Source: Ochotona curzoniae
Lineage: Eukaryota > Chordata > Mammalia > Lagomorpha > Ochotonidae
NCBI RefSeq assembly: GCF_017591425.1
Contig: NW_024467119.1
Location: 27,439,001 to 27,503,000 of the forward strand
Direction of reading: 5' to 3'
DNA: 64,000 nucleotides
A model generated the notes under the pieces. That model made no database searches, was not told where the DNA came from, and saw only the letters and a program-made list of their open reading frames with translations. Position numbers and translations under genes: made by a program. The stretch's first letter is position 1. Each line of letters begins with the position of its first letter. This document shows, in pieces, positions 32,266 to 44,689 of this stretch.

Positions 32266-33649
32266 AATTGCTTAGCAAATGAGTTTGATAAAACTAGGGT
32301 TCTTAAGGACCCACTGCTACAACATGAAAATGTAATCACTAACATATTAGTGATTTATTTGTCACAGCTAATGAACCCCATGCAGTTTTTGTGGTGGGTG
32401 GTTTGGATAAAACAAAAGCATTCTTTAACTCAACAGGAAATTTCTACAAAAATAAAGTCTGGTGGTATAAAGAAGACCCATTTTAACTTCCAGTACTACA
32501 CAGAAGGGTCTATGATGGTTCATAGTTGCCTCTCACTTGCTGTTTATAGTTGCTTATTGAGAGACACTGTAAAAGGGGGCATAGAGCGAAGTGTTGATTT
32601 GTCCAAAAACTAATTAAGACAGGCTTTCTATGCAGAGAAAAAGCAAACAAAGCAACAGCTGGGGCTGAGTGCTAAAGGTAATCAATCCCAACCAACTGTT
32701 GAAGAGGGGGATCACACCCAAGAGCCAGCAATGCTCACACATGCACCCCACTGCAGCTGGAGCCCCAGCACTAGATCAGGTGTGTGGAGAAGTTGGCATT
32801 ACCCCCTCCCACCCGAAAACCGGCAAAGAGAAGATCAGATGCCAAAGATCTAGCACCTGCTTCTTTATCATCACAATGCGTGGGATTATTTCCCCTACAC
32901 AGACCATCTATTTAACTGAAATGAGAAGGTATGTCTGCAGGGACCTGATGCTTGATGTTGCTAAATTTCTACTTGTTTCCCTGAAGTACAAGAGAATCAG
33001 GGGCACTCACTTTGGTACTGCTCTTAAACTTTCAATTGCCTGTTAATAAACACTGTTCCAAACAAGTTGGGATTCCTATGCTGCCTGGCCCTTCACCATT
33101 GCTATCTTATCAGGGCTCAAAGGAGACAGCTGTCCTTCGCGACAATGTTTCTAACAGCGTTCGCTTTGCAGTTCATTAAGCATCCACCTACTAGTCATGA
33201 GAAGAAAGGTAAACGTAACTCAGCTGGAAGAAAATCCGGAGATGGTGGCTAACAGATGACTGGGCAGTTCTGCACAGGAGCCGTGTGATAGGATTAAGCT
33301 CAGACGGAAAAGTACAGGTCACTTTCTAATTACCGCTCCTGAACTTTTGCTTTCAATGAGCCCTTTCCACCTCTGACACGCCTTCTCTCCACTGTCTTCT
33401 TGAAGGATATAGCTACTGCCCTCATTAGCTACTTTTCCCCTGTTTCTGCTTCAGACAACTCGTCTTAGCACTACATGCCACTAGTTGCTTCCTGTAATTT
33501 TGTCAAGAGGAAGAGATTAAAAATTTTGCAACTTTATTTATAAATATTAGAAATGGTAACAAATTTGAAGAGCTAACGTAATAGGTAGATCTACATTTCT
33601 AAGGGTTCTGTATAGTGCAGAAACTGGCTCAAATTATAATTCCTATAAG
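32266..33649. other. Unassigned sequence
   Basis: Contains a 125-codon frame (32669-33046) and shorter ones without domains. A possible acceptor 'ttcgctttgcag' at about 33160-33171 followed by a donor-like 'aaaggtaaac' is noted but weak. Confidence 0.35.
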
Positions 33650-33662
33650 AAAGTGATAATTA

Positions 33663-33994
33663 GGGTCCATTGCTGTAGCCTAGTGGTTAAAGTCTTCACC
33701 TTGAACACACAGGGATCCTATGTGGGCACCGGTTCTAATCCCGGCAGCCCTGCTTCCTGTCCAGCTGCCTGCTGGTGGCTGAGAAAACAGTAGAGGATGA
33801 CCCAAAGCTTTGGGACCCTATACCCACATAGGAGACCCAAAAGAAGCTCCTGGCACCTGGCTTCAGATCAGCGCAGCTTTGGCCATTGTGGTTGCTTGGG
33901 GGAGTGAATCATCAGACAGAAGATCTTCCTCTCTGTCTCTCCTCCACTCTCTATATATATCTGACTTTCCAATAAAAATAAATCTTTTTTTAAA
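33663..33994 (+). mobile_element. CSINE, sense, full length
   Basis: Begins gggtccattgctgtagcctag; A-box-like tagcctagtgg and B-box-like ggttctaatcc are intact; ends 'ccaataaaaataaatc' plus T/A run. It is flanked by a near-perfect 13-base target-site duplication (aaagtgataatta at 33650-33662; aaagtcataatta at 33995-34007). Confidence 0.95.
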
Positions 33995-34007
33995 AAAGTC
34001 ATAATTA

Positions 34008-34559
34008 AAGTGAGTTTATACACTGTCATGTGCATCAAGAGTCATGAAAAGATGAACTGCAATAATAGTGAAAAGAGAAGCTACAGAAACAATGCACCAC
34101 TTAAGCTAAACTCACAAATTCACGGTTCTGCTTCACCACAATGACGCTTCTTTTTCCCATTAGAGGACGAGTATTGCACACTAAAAACTGACAGCATAAC
34201 GTTCTCAAACACCCTCCGCTCCATGTCTCGGATCTGAGTCCATCCATGCATTCTTCTTTAACGTTCAAAGTCCTGGAGAATCTGCTGTGAAGGCCTGAGA
34301 CAGTGACCTTGAACATCTTGGTTATAACGTTATCCTGTCCATGAGCAAAACAAAACGCTATTTTCCCCCAGGGCTTATACTGTTCTCTGCGTTCCCTATC
34401 CTATGCATTAACATCACCAGCTGATTCTTTCCCCCAGATGTAGAAGGCATAATAAAGGCATCACTTTCAAGTCTCTTTAATCTGTGCCTTGGATTTGACT
34501 CCCACTGTCATTTCCCCACAACCCCTGTATCTTAGGAGCATCATGATCAGATAGCTTTC
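34008..34559. other. Unassigned sequence
   Basis: No gene or recognised repeat. Confidence 0.4.
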
Positions 34560-34888
34560 TGTCCTGCTTCCAACTCTTCCTCATTACTGCCAGAATGATG
34601 TTCCCAAGATGTAAATATCATTTGTCTTCTCTGTTTAAAAATCCTTTTGAATTTCCTCATCACTTTCTCATGATAATTCAAAATCCTTCACTTACACATA
34701 AACCCCTTCATGATGACACCCCTACCACACTAACGTCTCCATCACTTTCCACATAATTTTCCCCCTTAGCTGAGCATCAGCAGATTTTTCATTCTTCAAA
34801 TACATTGCTTCAGACTTCCCTCCCCTTAAATATCTTTTTTCTTCCAGTTTTCAAGATAACTATTTAAACATATATGCATATGTATATA
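34560..34888 (+). mobile_element. L2, first part
   Basis: 'tgccagaatgatgttcccaa', 'tgtaaatatcatttgtcttc', 'tttaaaaatccttttgaatt' and 'aaatccttcacttac' match the conserved L2 3' half ('gatctttttaaaacgtaaat', 'aatggcttcccattgca'). It is continued at 35189 after a CSINE. Confidence 0.65.
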
Positions 34889-35188
34889 TTCTTTTTATTG
34901 GAAATGCAGAGTTACAGAGAGAGAAGGAGACACAGAGAGAGAGAGAGATCTTCCATCTGTTGGTCAGAGCTATGCCAGTTTAGAACCAGGGGTCAGAAGC
35001 TAAGAGATTCTGCCAAGTCTCATATGGGTTCAGGGGCCCATTGATTTGGGCCAGCCTTTGTTGCTTCCCTTGGCCATAAGAAGGGAACTGGATCAGAATT
35101 AGAGTAACTGAGACTTGAACCAGTGCCCATATGGGATTCTGGTACTACAGGTTGAGCCTTAGGCTGTTATGCTACCGCACCAGCCCCC
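34889..35188 (-). mobile_element. CSINE, antisense, inserted into L2
   Basis: 'tctttttattggaaatgcag', a gagaga run, 'gatcttccatctgttggtca', 'gtgcccatatgggattctgg' and 'ctgttatgctaccgcaccag' read as an antisense C-repeat from tail to head. The L2 sequence resumes immediately afterwards. Confidence 0.85.
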
Positions 35189-35335
35189 AAGCTAACTCTT
35201 ACTTGTCATCTCAAAACTCAAAGGGAGCCTATCTCTGGGTGCATTCTAGATTTTTTTCTCACTCCTGTCTGATTCACATTTTCACCAGGTATGTTTTTAC
35301 CATAATTTTCATTCCATAATACTAAGGTAATAGAT
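35189..35335 (+). mobile_element. L2, second part
   Basis: 'aagctaactcttacttgtca' and 'tctcaaaactcaaagggagc' continue the L2 order ('ctaactcctactcatccttc', 'aggtctcagctcaaatgtca') with loss of similarity towards the end. Confidence 0.55.
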
Positions 35336-36293
35336 TCAAAAATAACCCTCCTGTCACATGAGAAATTCCTTCAGGCCTCAACCGTACACACCCAGTTTAG
35401 CTTACCATTATTTAGAGTACACTCCCAGCAAATTATTATTTAAAGTGAAGTATAATGATTTACATATAATCAAACTACTTTCACTTCATTTGCTCATCAA
35501 ATAGATAAAGGGATTATATTTCAAGGGAAAAAAATGTCATGCATATTATAGATACGCTGCTTCAACCCAAAAGCAGCATCATAGCCTGGCAAATAGCATC
35601 TAATATTGAGCAAAATGGTAAATAGAAATCTTATTATGTCTGGATTATTCTGAGTTTAAGCATGATTTTCCCCAACAATTACTAGAATGTTAACTGAAAA
35701 CATGCCAAATCTTAATAGTACAGTAAATTCATTGCAATTTTTTAGCAGAACAAATAAGCTAATTATATAGAATGCATGAGAGCTTTCTGTACTTTCCACT
35801 CAACTTTGCTATGAAGCTACAAATCCTCTCAAGAATAATATGCATTCTTCCTAATTGCTATGTTACTTAGTGAAGTAAATAACTGTTTGCCACTATTAAC
35901 CCCCCAAAAATCCACAGCTTGGCAAAATTAATCATAACAATTTGGTCCTATCTCATTCATCTGGGGGATTTTTTAGTTACTTTCTAAGCCATTAAAAAAA
36001 ACAAAAACCCTTGCAAAACCACCTCTTTCCAGAGTAGTCAAATTTTCATATCTCTAGATCAGCAAGCCCTAATTTTAGAGTTCTTCACAAAATTAACAGA
36101 AAACAAAAATGGGCAGAGGTAGAATTTATATAGATTTCTTCTAACACAACTTGCTATGGAAACTTATCACAGTCATACATTAATATACAAGTAAGCACGT
36201 GGCCCGTGGCGGGAGGTCCCTAAAGCCTTCTCCACAACAAAAGTAGGGCAATTTCTTTACCAGCCATGAGTGGCCTTGGTCTGTCTTCGGTAA
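35336..36293. other. Unassigned AT-rich sequence
   Basis: No gene or repeat recognised. Confidence 0.4.

Positions 36294-36347
<54 letters not shown>
36294..36347. repeat. (GT)n microsatellite
   Basis: About 25 uninterrupted GT units. The histidine-threonine run in the antisense frame is its artefact. Confidence 0.98.
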
Positions 36348-36349
<2 letters not shown>

Positions 36350-38470
36350 CATCAGAGCATGGGTGTCTTACAATCAATAGAAAAAAAAAATCAGACTAGT
36401 TAGTAAATCTCCAAGATTGGAAATAAAGCTTCTTCAAAAGGGTTCAGAAATTCTGCAGCACACGGACACCCTCTGAAAGATTCTCTCAACAGCTCTCATT
36501 AACCAAGAAAAAACCCTATTTTTCATATAGTTTACATTTTCTACTGCCCACCTTGTAATTTACAACAGTTTCCCAAGCCTTTGAATAAAGTCTCACAAAT
36601 TCATGAAGCTTTATCTGATATTAGCCTGGATCATAAAGGGCTTGCCTTTCCAAGGGCACATTCATAATGGCAGCAGCAGATCCTGAGAAAATTGCAGTTA
36701 GCCATGCTGTCACAGGAGGGATGAGAAGCCATCAGGGACCCACCATTCTATTGGCATCAGCAAGCAGTGACAGTCGGCAGCAGGGTGGTGCCCCCTGCAG
36801 GGCACAAGTGAGACATCCCTAGTCCTGCCAGTACTCCTCTGGGACACAGCAAAAGGACTCAGTATTGGCTGGAGCTTCAGATCATAAAAGAGTGAAGACT
36901 TAAACTGAGAAATGAGCAGAATAAATCCGTGCCTTTGTCTCAGTGCTCCAAAGACAGTGCATCTGGCTGTGAGAAGACAAACACAGGAGGGAGCTTTTAG
37001 GACAGATAGCAGCAAGACCAGGCAAAGCGATTCATTTGTGGACCAACAGAGCAGTCAGCCAGAATTTCAAGCAGATGGTAGAGAAATAAGTCATTCTGTG
37101 GAAATCGACATGCAGAACATTGCATTCAAAGGAAGACAGAGTAAAATAAGGAACAGTGCGGTAAATAGTAAACACTGATCCAAGAATTCAATCATCGCAG
37201 AAACCATATTCACCATTGTCATCAATTGCTGGCTTGCTTTCTTTCAATAATAAACCCTCACAGAGATTAAGACTCCATGTCCAAATCCCAGCATTAACAG
37301 ATAGGTTCTGTGCCACTAAATTCCAGCCAGGTAGAAACAAGCAAAAAACATGGCGTAGGGCTCTCAGGAAGGCTTGTTCAAAACATTCCCATCAGAAGCA
37401 AAGTCTCCGCTGTCCCTTCTTCTACTCCTTCCATGTTCTCTGCCTTGGACAGAATGGATGAAACTTCAAAACCATTCCCAGATCCTGAGGTGACCTTGAA
37501 GATGCAGACAGCACTGGGGTGGAGGAACAGAAACTAAGAAGAAGTCCAAGGCCCTGGTGACTGTGTGGTATCCAAACCCCTGTACAGTCTTTGGATTTCT
37601 CTTGCAATAGAGAAAAACAAGTAACCATGTTATTTAAGAAACTGTTAGTTTAGGTCCTTTGCAACATTCGTCTACAACTGATGCTAAATGATACAACCCC
37701 AGGACAGAACCTGTAAGAGAGTCATTGCAGAACAGAGATGAACATCACTATAATTGGCAAAGGCTGAAGGAAAAAAGCACAGACCAGAAAAGAAAGCTGT
37801 TACTGTGGGTATATATTGCTGTCCTGAGAAATATCCAAGTATCCAGAGTCATTACACATTTACACATAAGATAAATGCATAGAAAATATATAATATTCAT
37901 CCCAGAAGGTAAATCTCATCCTACTCCTCAAATGATTTTGTCATCTTCCTGTAGATTAGAGGTCAAGAAACTCAGCAGTATTTCAAGGAACAAGAACCCC
38001 TCCAGTCCTCTTCAGCCAGACCACTGTCTGACCCTTCCCTTGAGCAAACATCAGCAAGCAACATCCCTTGCACAACACAGACATTTACAAAGTTGCTCTC
38101 AAGCATGATGTGTTTTACCCAAACACCACAGGAAACTATGCAAAGGAAAAGTATGATCACCAGGAACCTCCCAGATATGAATATTACACTACTGCACAGT
38201 AGAGACACAGGTTCCTAAAAGAGATTCTGTAGAATCAAGCAATTGGTCATTCTGAAAGAGACAAGAAAGAAGTAAGTGGTATCATGAAGAGTAAGAACCT
38301 CACAGTTCATAGAGACAAAACAGATTCAGTCACAAAAAAAGGTAGAAAATACTTTTGAGAAACAGAATGTCAGAAAAATCCATACAGCTATCTAGAAAAA
38401 GATAAACTGCAGTGGGATGGGAAATACCCAGGCATCAAAGAAATGTAAGGCTAGAGAGAATACAATATAT
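36348..38470. other. Unassigned sequence
   Basis: About 2 kb with several 60-101-codon frames on both strands but no recognised domain, exon or repeat. 36650-37100 is GC-richer. Confidence 0.35.
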
Positions 38471-38690
38471 TTAGGGCACTGAGTGAAGTGCTCTTGCTCT
38501 CTGGTCACCTGGTTGATCACGCTCCATTGATTCCCAACGACTCCTATCCCATTTTGTCATTTTGCACCAATCCCATCACTGACCAATTTTAGCTTGAAAA
38601 ATAGCTTCTTCGCCCACTTTCCCCTAGCCCTTAACCCTTCCCACCCTAATCAACTATGTAAACATCATCAAAAATCAAATTTAAAAATAG
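38471..38690 (+). repeat. Second copy of the shared 3' terminal module
   Basis: Ends 'tagcccttaacccttcccac' then 'cctaatcaactatgtaaaca' (38625-38675) and an A-rich tail. This is the clearest form of the ~45-base module also seen at 22989-23030 and 52006-52058. The 150 bases upstream are not minisatellite-like and do not match the other two copies in any way I can see. Confidence 0.5.
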
Positions 38691-39739
38691 CTCCTTAAAC
38701 ATATTAACCAAATTTTATTCTCATCCAATCTCATAGCCATACAGTGTCTACTTCCATATTTGTGTCCCCAGACCTAGCTTCTCCCATGAAATCCCAAAGT
38801 CTGCTTAACAGGTATACTTGGGAATCTAATAAACATCTCAAAATTAGCCTCCCTCCAACCTGCTTCTCCTATTGCAGGAGGTCACACAGTTGGGACAAAC
38901 CATGCAAGAGGGTAATGAACACTGCTCCTCAGTAAGTCTACGAGGAGTTTCTGGTTGCATGCCTGGCAGAATGTCTCTCTAATCACCTCTTTGCTACATC
39001 AACTCATTGTATGAACACCCTATCACCTCTCTGATATTTCATGGAATTCTCTTGAGGGTCTTACTGTTTTTTTGCAAATGTGAAATGATTTCTGTAACAA
39101 GCATAACACCTGAACTGATTTTATCCATCATTTTATGGTAAAAGGGTCTTTAGCAACTTTAGGGAATGTCACACAGCTAAAAGCATACAATAGTACAAAT
39201 GAGCCCACATTGTTACCAAATGCCTTGTTATGTGCCCACCTTTGTCCTAGAACTTACCCTAAAATGCATTATGTTAACAGATGGCTTGGCAATACAATAT
39301 CTTGGAAATAGATGTCAATCGTGGAGGTGCCAAGAGTTTATTTAACGTGCAGGACCAAAGTCCTGCATTACAAGAAATGATGCATTTTGGCTTCCTGCCA
39401 GGTAAAGCAGAAAGTATATGGAACATCTTCTAAAGCAAGACAAATGTTGTGAGCCCCTAGAGGAAAATAGTTTGAAAATTCTACCTTATATTGGCACTTA
39501 TACTTAGAGAAAGAAAACAGTTTAAAAAGATATAAAGAAATTTCCTGAGAAGACCTTCCATTTAGAAAGACTGAGCTGTGCTGATCCTTGTCACTGCCCT
39601 TTAATAAAAGAATAAAAAAATTGAATCAGTGCTAGGTGAGGGTGATGGTAATTGGTGTTGCATTAATTACAAGATTTAATAAAGAATATAAAATATATAC
39701 CTTTATAAATTCCTTTCATTTATAAATTTTGTTTTCAAC
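38691..39739. other. Probable old repeat material, unassigned
   Basis: 38745-38880 ('aatctaataaacatctcaaa', 'aacctgcttctcctattgc') resembles an old interspersed repeat that I cannot name. The rest is unassigned. Confidence 0.35.
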
Positions 39740-40111
39740 TCTGGATCATTGATATTTTAAGAAATGTTAGTTTAGGCTTAGTGAAATTGATTTGGGGTAT
39801 AAGTAAACCACCTGTCACTATGTAACCACATGTGCTGCCAACTGTGAAGTTCCTGGCTTCAGCTGGGTGAGTGCAGGTTTGAATGAGTGATGGCTTGCTG
39901 AAAATGTTTTCTTTGAAGCAAAATGATAACCACGCTTTTTAAGGATTGTTTTTGCATTCTTTTAATCATCAAGTTAACATGAAACAGTTGGATGTTGTAC
40001 AAAAGCTTGTGATGGTTTCTGTATAAATAAAGGCAACTTTTCTGAGTTGTCCATTACGAGCATCGTGTGTAGTGGTCCACGTCTCTTCTTGTCTTCTCGC
40101 CAATCCACACA
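39740..40111 (+). mobile_element. Candidate ERV LTR (3' portion best supported)
   Basis: 'ggtttctgtataaataaagg' combines a TATA-like and an AATAAA signal, as in many class II LTRs. It is followed 50 bases on by 'gtgtgtagtggtccacgtct', 'cttcttgtcttctcgcc' and an end 'ccaatccacaca'. This looks like U3/R/U5 order. The left boundary and target duplication were not found, and no internal retroviral genes follow. Called from signal layout only. Confidence 0.35.
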
Positions 40112-40309
40112 TCCTTTGCAAGCTCTGAAGTCAGCTGCAGCTGTTTCTGGCATCCTATAATAGAGACTTTCTCAGCAAAAGAGCGTTTCCTTCTTCTCAT
40201 TATTCAGACCAAAAGTCATGTTACCTTCCCAGCTCTTTTAGATCAGATCCAACCAACCAGCAAATCTAACTGTCCTTAATGGGAAGCTAATGTTTCTCGC
40301 CTCTTACAC

Positions 40310-40515
40310 GAACATTTACTGCTCTTCCACTCTTTCCCATTTTATTGTTCTTTTGTAGCACATATAGCTGTCTGCACATTTTTCAGGTAAACTCTATTCA
40401 TTTCTCCTGCCTTATCAGGAAGACTTATTTTTATGTCTTGTTCACTGCTACATTCCCTCTATCTAGTAAGTGCCAGACATAAAATAAATGCTCAGCAAAT
40501 ATTTGATAAAAAATG
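40310..40515 (+). mobile_element. L2 3' end
   Basis: 'tatgtcttgttcactgctac', 'tagtaagtgccagacataaa' and 'ataaatgctcagcaaatatt' match the L2 3' terminus ('tttgttcactgctgtatccc', 'gtgcctggcacatagtaggt', 'gctcaataaatatttgttga'). Confidence 0.8.
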
Positions 40516-42261
40516 AGAAAAATCACATCCCATTCACAATTTCTCCCCCATCACAAGCCTCCCACATCTATGGCATGTAGGGAAGCATTGGTCTTGCTGC
40601 TCTGTTCTCTGTCCATCCTTCCAGGATGCTCCGAGTCAGGACTATGGGAAGAAGGGTCAGAACACAGCAGACAGAGAACTTCCAATCAAGTGGGCATGCT
40701 CATAGTTCTGTCTTGGTGAACTCTGGCTTTGTCTCGGGTTCTTCATCATGGAGGAAGTTCAAATGCTAATTGCTGATGAGACCCTTCGGTGTACCCAAAC
40801 CCTGGCCTCTGAAGAGTCCTCCACGCCAATGTTCCATAAGCTGAAAACACATCCCCGTTTTGGATCCTTGTCTAGCCCCTCTATCTCCTACTCTGGGCTA
40901 CATTCTCATGCAGAGCCAAAAGCTAGATTCCCTTCACCTCTGCAGGAGGCGGGCACTCTCTCCATTGCACTGATTGAGCCCACAGCAAACTCACACTTCC
41001 TAGTTCTGACTAGGGTTGTTCCTACCAACTGTCATTGCTTTATCTCCTTCACCTGGGCACTTAAAACTACAGCCCTTCAAATTCACCAGGAGGATATAAA
41101 TGATGAGGTCCATCTATGGTGCCAATATCCAGGGGAGCATTCTCCCAAGGATTCTCCAACACTTTAATCAGAGTATTTCAGAGCCCAAACTAGCAGTTCC
41201 ACAAAACAGTAAACAACAAGACTGTGATATGTGGAGTGCCACTCTTTAGGACATCGTCCATTTCAGTGAGTAACACTCTTGATTGTCCCTCAGTCATCTT
41301 GAAGAAGAGAATATAATCACCCTGGTTTCTGCTGAGGGGTGGGGGGAACACATCAGCATCATCTACTTCCAGTAACTCTCCTTTCCAGGAAAGTGTCTTT
41401 TGAATTTCTAATTTTCTCTTGCATAAGGTAATGGAAAGTAATACTCACAATCTCATTTTTCTGTATTTTAAAAAGCCCTGCAGAAATGTCCAGTGCCTCC
41501 CTTTAGCAATCAGAATCTGCTCTATACCACAGTTTGGGACTTTAGCAGAAATTCCAAGACAGTATGAAATGTTCATTCCATACTGAGTACTATCGACAAT
41601 GTCTGTGCTCAACTCAGGTACCAGGAGTTTGGGTTGCAAAGCAAAGGATTTGCAGATTCAGGTCTGCATGACTAAGCAGAGACTATATCATAAAGCATTT
41701 GTATGTCATGCTGGAAAACTTGGACTTTATTTTAAAAGTATTTTATAATCATTGAAAAGTTTTAAGCAGGAAAGAGAAAAAGGTCACATTTGCATTTTAG
41801 TGAAGATCATACCAGCTGCAGGAGGGAGAGAGATTAAATGTGAGCAATGCTGGAATCCAGCCAGCTGTGGAAAGCCAGAGCAACAATCCAAAGAAGGGAC
41901 AGCTGCACCTTGAGTCCGCAGGTTGCAAAAAGCAATGAGAAATAGGTAATGAGAAGGCATGGGATTTCATGTCCACGGAGAGAGCTAATGAGCAACACAG
42001 GGCAGTCACAGCTGGCTTCCTACACCCCTCGTTCAGTCTTAATGGTAGGGATTCCTGTAACTACCAAGACTCATAGGAACAGGAATCATGAAAGAGGAAC
42101 AAATAGCTCTAGGAATTCAAGGTATGAAATGAAACACCAAAAACTGACACATTCCCAAATCTGCAGATCATCAGAGGAAAGTTAAACCAGCTGGAGCTTT
42201 TATATGCAAAGCACATACTTGGGAGAATCAGACATTTGCATTGGATCTCTAAAATCAGATG
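40516..42261. other. Unassigned sequence
   Basis: A 139-codon frame (40748-41167) and shorter ones without domain or exon signals. 40560-41170 is GC-richer than average. Confidence 0.35.
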
Positions 42262-42560
42262 ACTGGGCCTAAAGCAATGGCTCTGTGCTTAATTCCTCAA
42301 CTTGCCAGCACCAGAATTCCATTTCACTGGTTTGTGTCTTGGCTGCTTTACTTCCCATCCAGCACTCTACTTGAGGTCTAGGAAAGCAGTTGAGGACACC
42401 CAAAGCCTTGAGACTCTGGACTCATATGAGAGACCTGGAATAACCTCCTGGCTTCTGGTTTCAAATTAGATTAGCTCTAGTCATTGGATCATTTAGATTG
42501 TGAACCAGCTGATCTGTCTTTCAAACAAAATAAATAAGTTTCTTCAAATAAATAAGTAAA
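42262..42560 (+). mobile_element. CSINE (older), sense
   Basis: 'gactgggcctaaagcaatgg', 'cttcccatccagcactctac', 'gtctaggaaagcagttgagg' and 'tcaaacaaaataaataagtt' give the C-repeat order. Diverged. Confidence 0.75.
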
Positions 42561-42701
42561 TTAAAATCAGACGATTAACAGACAGGGAAATGAGATTAGA
42601 ACACTAAAAACACAAGAACAATATGTGAAGCTACAGAATCCAGAGAATTTGGATGTCATAAAACTGTAGCCACAAAGATTGATGTTAAGACTGTGGTAGT
42701 C

Positions 42702-43036
42702 GGGCCCAGCGCAATAGCATAATGGTTAAAGTCCTCACCTTTCACGTGCCAGGATCCCATATGAGTACTGGTTCTAATCCTGGCAGCTCCACTTCCCATC
42801 CAGCTCCTTGCTTGTGGCCTGGGAAAGCAGTCAAGGACAGCCCAAATCCTTGGGACTCTGCACCCACGTGGGAGACCCAGAAGAGCTCGTGGCTCTTGGC
42901 TTTGGATTGGCAGAGCTGTAGCCATTGTGGTTGCTTGGGGAAATGAATCATCTGACGGAAGATCTTCTTCTCTGTCTCTCCTCCTCTCTGTATATCTGAC
43001 TTTCCAAAAAAAACCAAATAAATCTTAAAAAAAAAA
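42702..43036 (+). mobile_element. CSINE, sense, full length, young
   Basis: Begins gggcccagcgcaatagcat; has 'ccaggatcccatatgagtac', 'tgcttgtggcctgggaaagc' and 'ctgactttccaaaaaaaacc', ending in A-run. Flanked by a perfect 14-base target-site duplication, aagactgtggtagt, at 42687-42700 and 43037-43050. Confidence 0.95.
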
Positions 43037-43050
43037 AAGACTGTGGTAGT

Positions 43051-43595
43051 AAGCAAACTGGTAGAAGTTAGCTAAGAACAGAATTTTAACAGCAGCTACA
43101 TATAAAGTGCATAAAACACCTATGGATAATATTTAAGAACCTTCCCTCTTAGCTCATTACACTTTGCTTCACCCCCTAAAATAGGGTAAGTTTCTCCTCT
43201 CATCAAGCAGAGAGACATCTACTACAAGGAAATACAGCAGTGAACACTTAAGCTGGTATGATCTACCAACTGAAAATGTGTAAGACTGAAAAAAAAAAAT
43301 CTTCATGTCCAACTAATCCACCACTACTGCTGGGAGGCAGAAAGAATGAAGAGGAAGAAAGGGGGAACTTCTAAATTTATTCAGATTGTTCAGAAGTTTG
43401 ACGGAACACAATGAAGACTGTCTTAGGCATCTGATTGAATCAGGACATGAAATGCAAAAAATGCTTTGTCAGACCTGGTGATTTGATTCCATATCATGAG
43501 GAAGGAAGTAATGATTGCTGGCACATCATTTTTAAAACACTGAAGAGATAAACAACTTATGCTTAACTTAGCCAATTTAGGTTGATATTGCAACA
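43051..43595. other. Unassigned sequence
   Basis: No gene or recognised repeat. Confidence 0.4.
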
Positions 43596-43890
43596 CAAAT
43601 TAAGCTACTGCCTTTGGTGCTAGTATCCCACATAGGTGCCAGTTCCAGAAGCCAGTTGCTCTTCTTCCAATCAGCTTCCATACTAATGAGCCTTGGAAAA
43701 TAGTGCAAAAGGATCTGGTACACCATGCAGGAGACCTAAGTAAAATTCCTGGCTTCCGCCTAGCCAAGCGCCAGTCACTGTAGCCACTTGTAGAGTAAAC
43801 AGCAAATGAAAGGTCTCTCTCTCTCTCCCTGTCTCTGTCTCCCCCCACCCCATAACTCTGTCTTTCAAGCATAAAAATATTTTAAAAATA
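43596..43890 (+). mobile_element. CSINE (older), sense
   Basis: 'gtgctagtatcccacatagg', 'tgccagttccagaagccagt', 'accatgcaggagacctaagt', a (CT)n tract and 'ctctgtctttcaagcataaa'. It is diverged. It adjoins an L1 3' end. Confidence 0.75.
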
Positions 43891-43904
43891 ATATTCTATA
43901 TTTG

Positions 43905-44510
43905 AAAAAGACAGGGAAACAACCACATGCCCCTCAAATGAGGAATGGATAAAGAAATCCTGGTACAGCTATCCATGGAACACTACTGAGCTGTTAAAAA
44001 TAAATATATACTACCATTTGTAACACAATGGTCCCAACTAGAGATCAGTATGCTCAGTGAAATAAGCCAATCCTCAAATGACACATATCGTAATTTCTTC
44101 ATGCAAAACAAGATCTATCTATCTATCTATCTATCTATCTATATATATACATATATATACATATATAAACAGGTACATGGATATTCATCTAGAAGAACTG
44201 TATCATGGAGCCTAGCATACCAAAATGGAGATATGCTACAGCATTCGTCTCTACTCTCGAATCAAAGAGGACTTGCAATGAAACTGTTAATATATACTGA
44301 CAATAGGATACTTGCCTTTTTACCATTGTCTGTATTCACAATGTCTTGATACACTTAAATAGGAGAATGTCAGACTTGTGACTATTGCTGAAGGACTACG
44401 CTATTGTACTAATATGGGGGAAGACATACGGGGGGTGGAGAATGGGGAAAGTGGTAAGGGAAATCCCTGTATCTATGAAACTGTATCATGAAAAAATTAA
44501 AATTTAAAAA
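43905..44510 (+). mobile_element. L1 3' end, lineage-specific family
   Basis: 'gaggaatggataaagaaatc', 'cctggtacagctatccatgg' and 'gctcagtgaaataagcca' are the L1 3' order, followed by a (TATC)n. Then comes a 3' UTR ('ggagcctagcataccaaaat', 'acttaaataggagaatgtca', 'cttgtgactattgctgaagg', 'gaaactgtatcatgaaaaaa') shared with 13935-14298. No ORF2 is open. Confidence 0.75.
44110..44170. repeat. (TATC)n followed by (TA)/(TATATACA) words
   Basis: Seven or more tatc/atct tetranucleotides, then 'atatatatacatatatatac', inside the L1 3' region. Confidence 0.95.
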
Positions 44511-44689
44511 ATAGTAATAATTTAATTCATTGAGTAGCACATAGAAAAAACAAAATTGCCACTACTACAGTGACAAATCAGGATGTTGAAAATCAAGAGA
44601 AAACCTCTGACTAAATCAAGGGGGAATCATATTAACCTTAGAAATCAAATTGAGATTTTATGTAAGGGTAATCTTGCTTTTTAAAAAAT

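Noticed and set aside
33160..33220. Possible second mini-exon (acceptor ttcgctttgcag, donor aaaggtaaac)
   Set aside because: Weak pyrimidine tract, very short interval and no partner exon.
36180..36377. His-Thr repeat protein frame
   Set aside because: Translation of the antisense of a (GT)n microsatellite.
40748..41167. 139-codon open frame
   Set aside because: No recognisable domain and no supporting exon boundaries.
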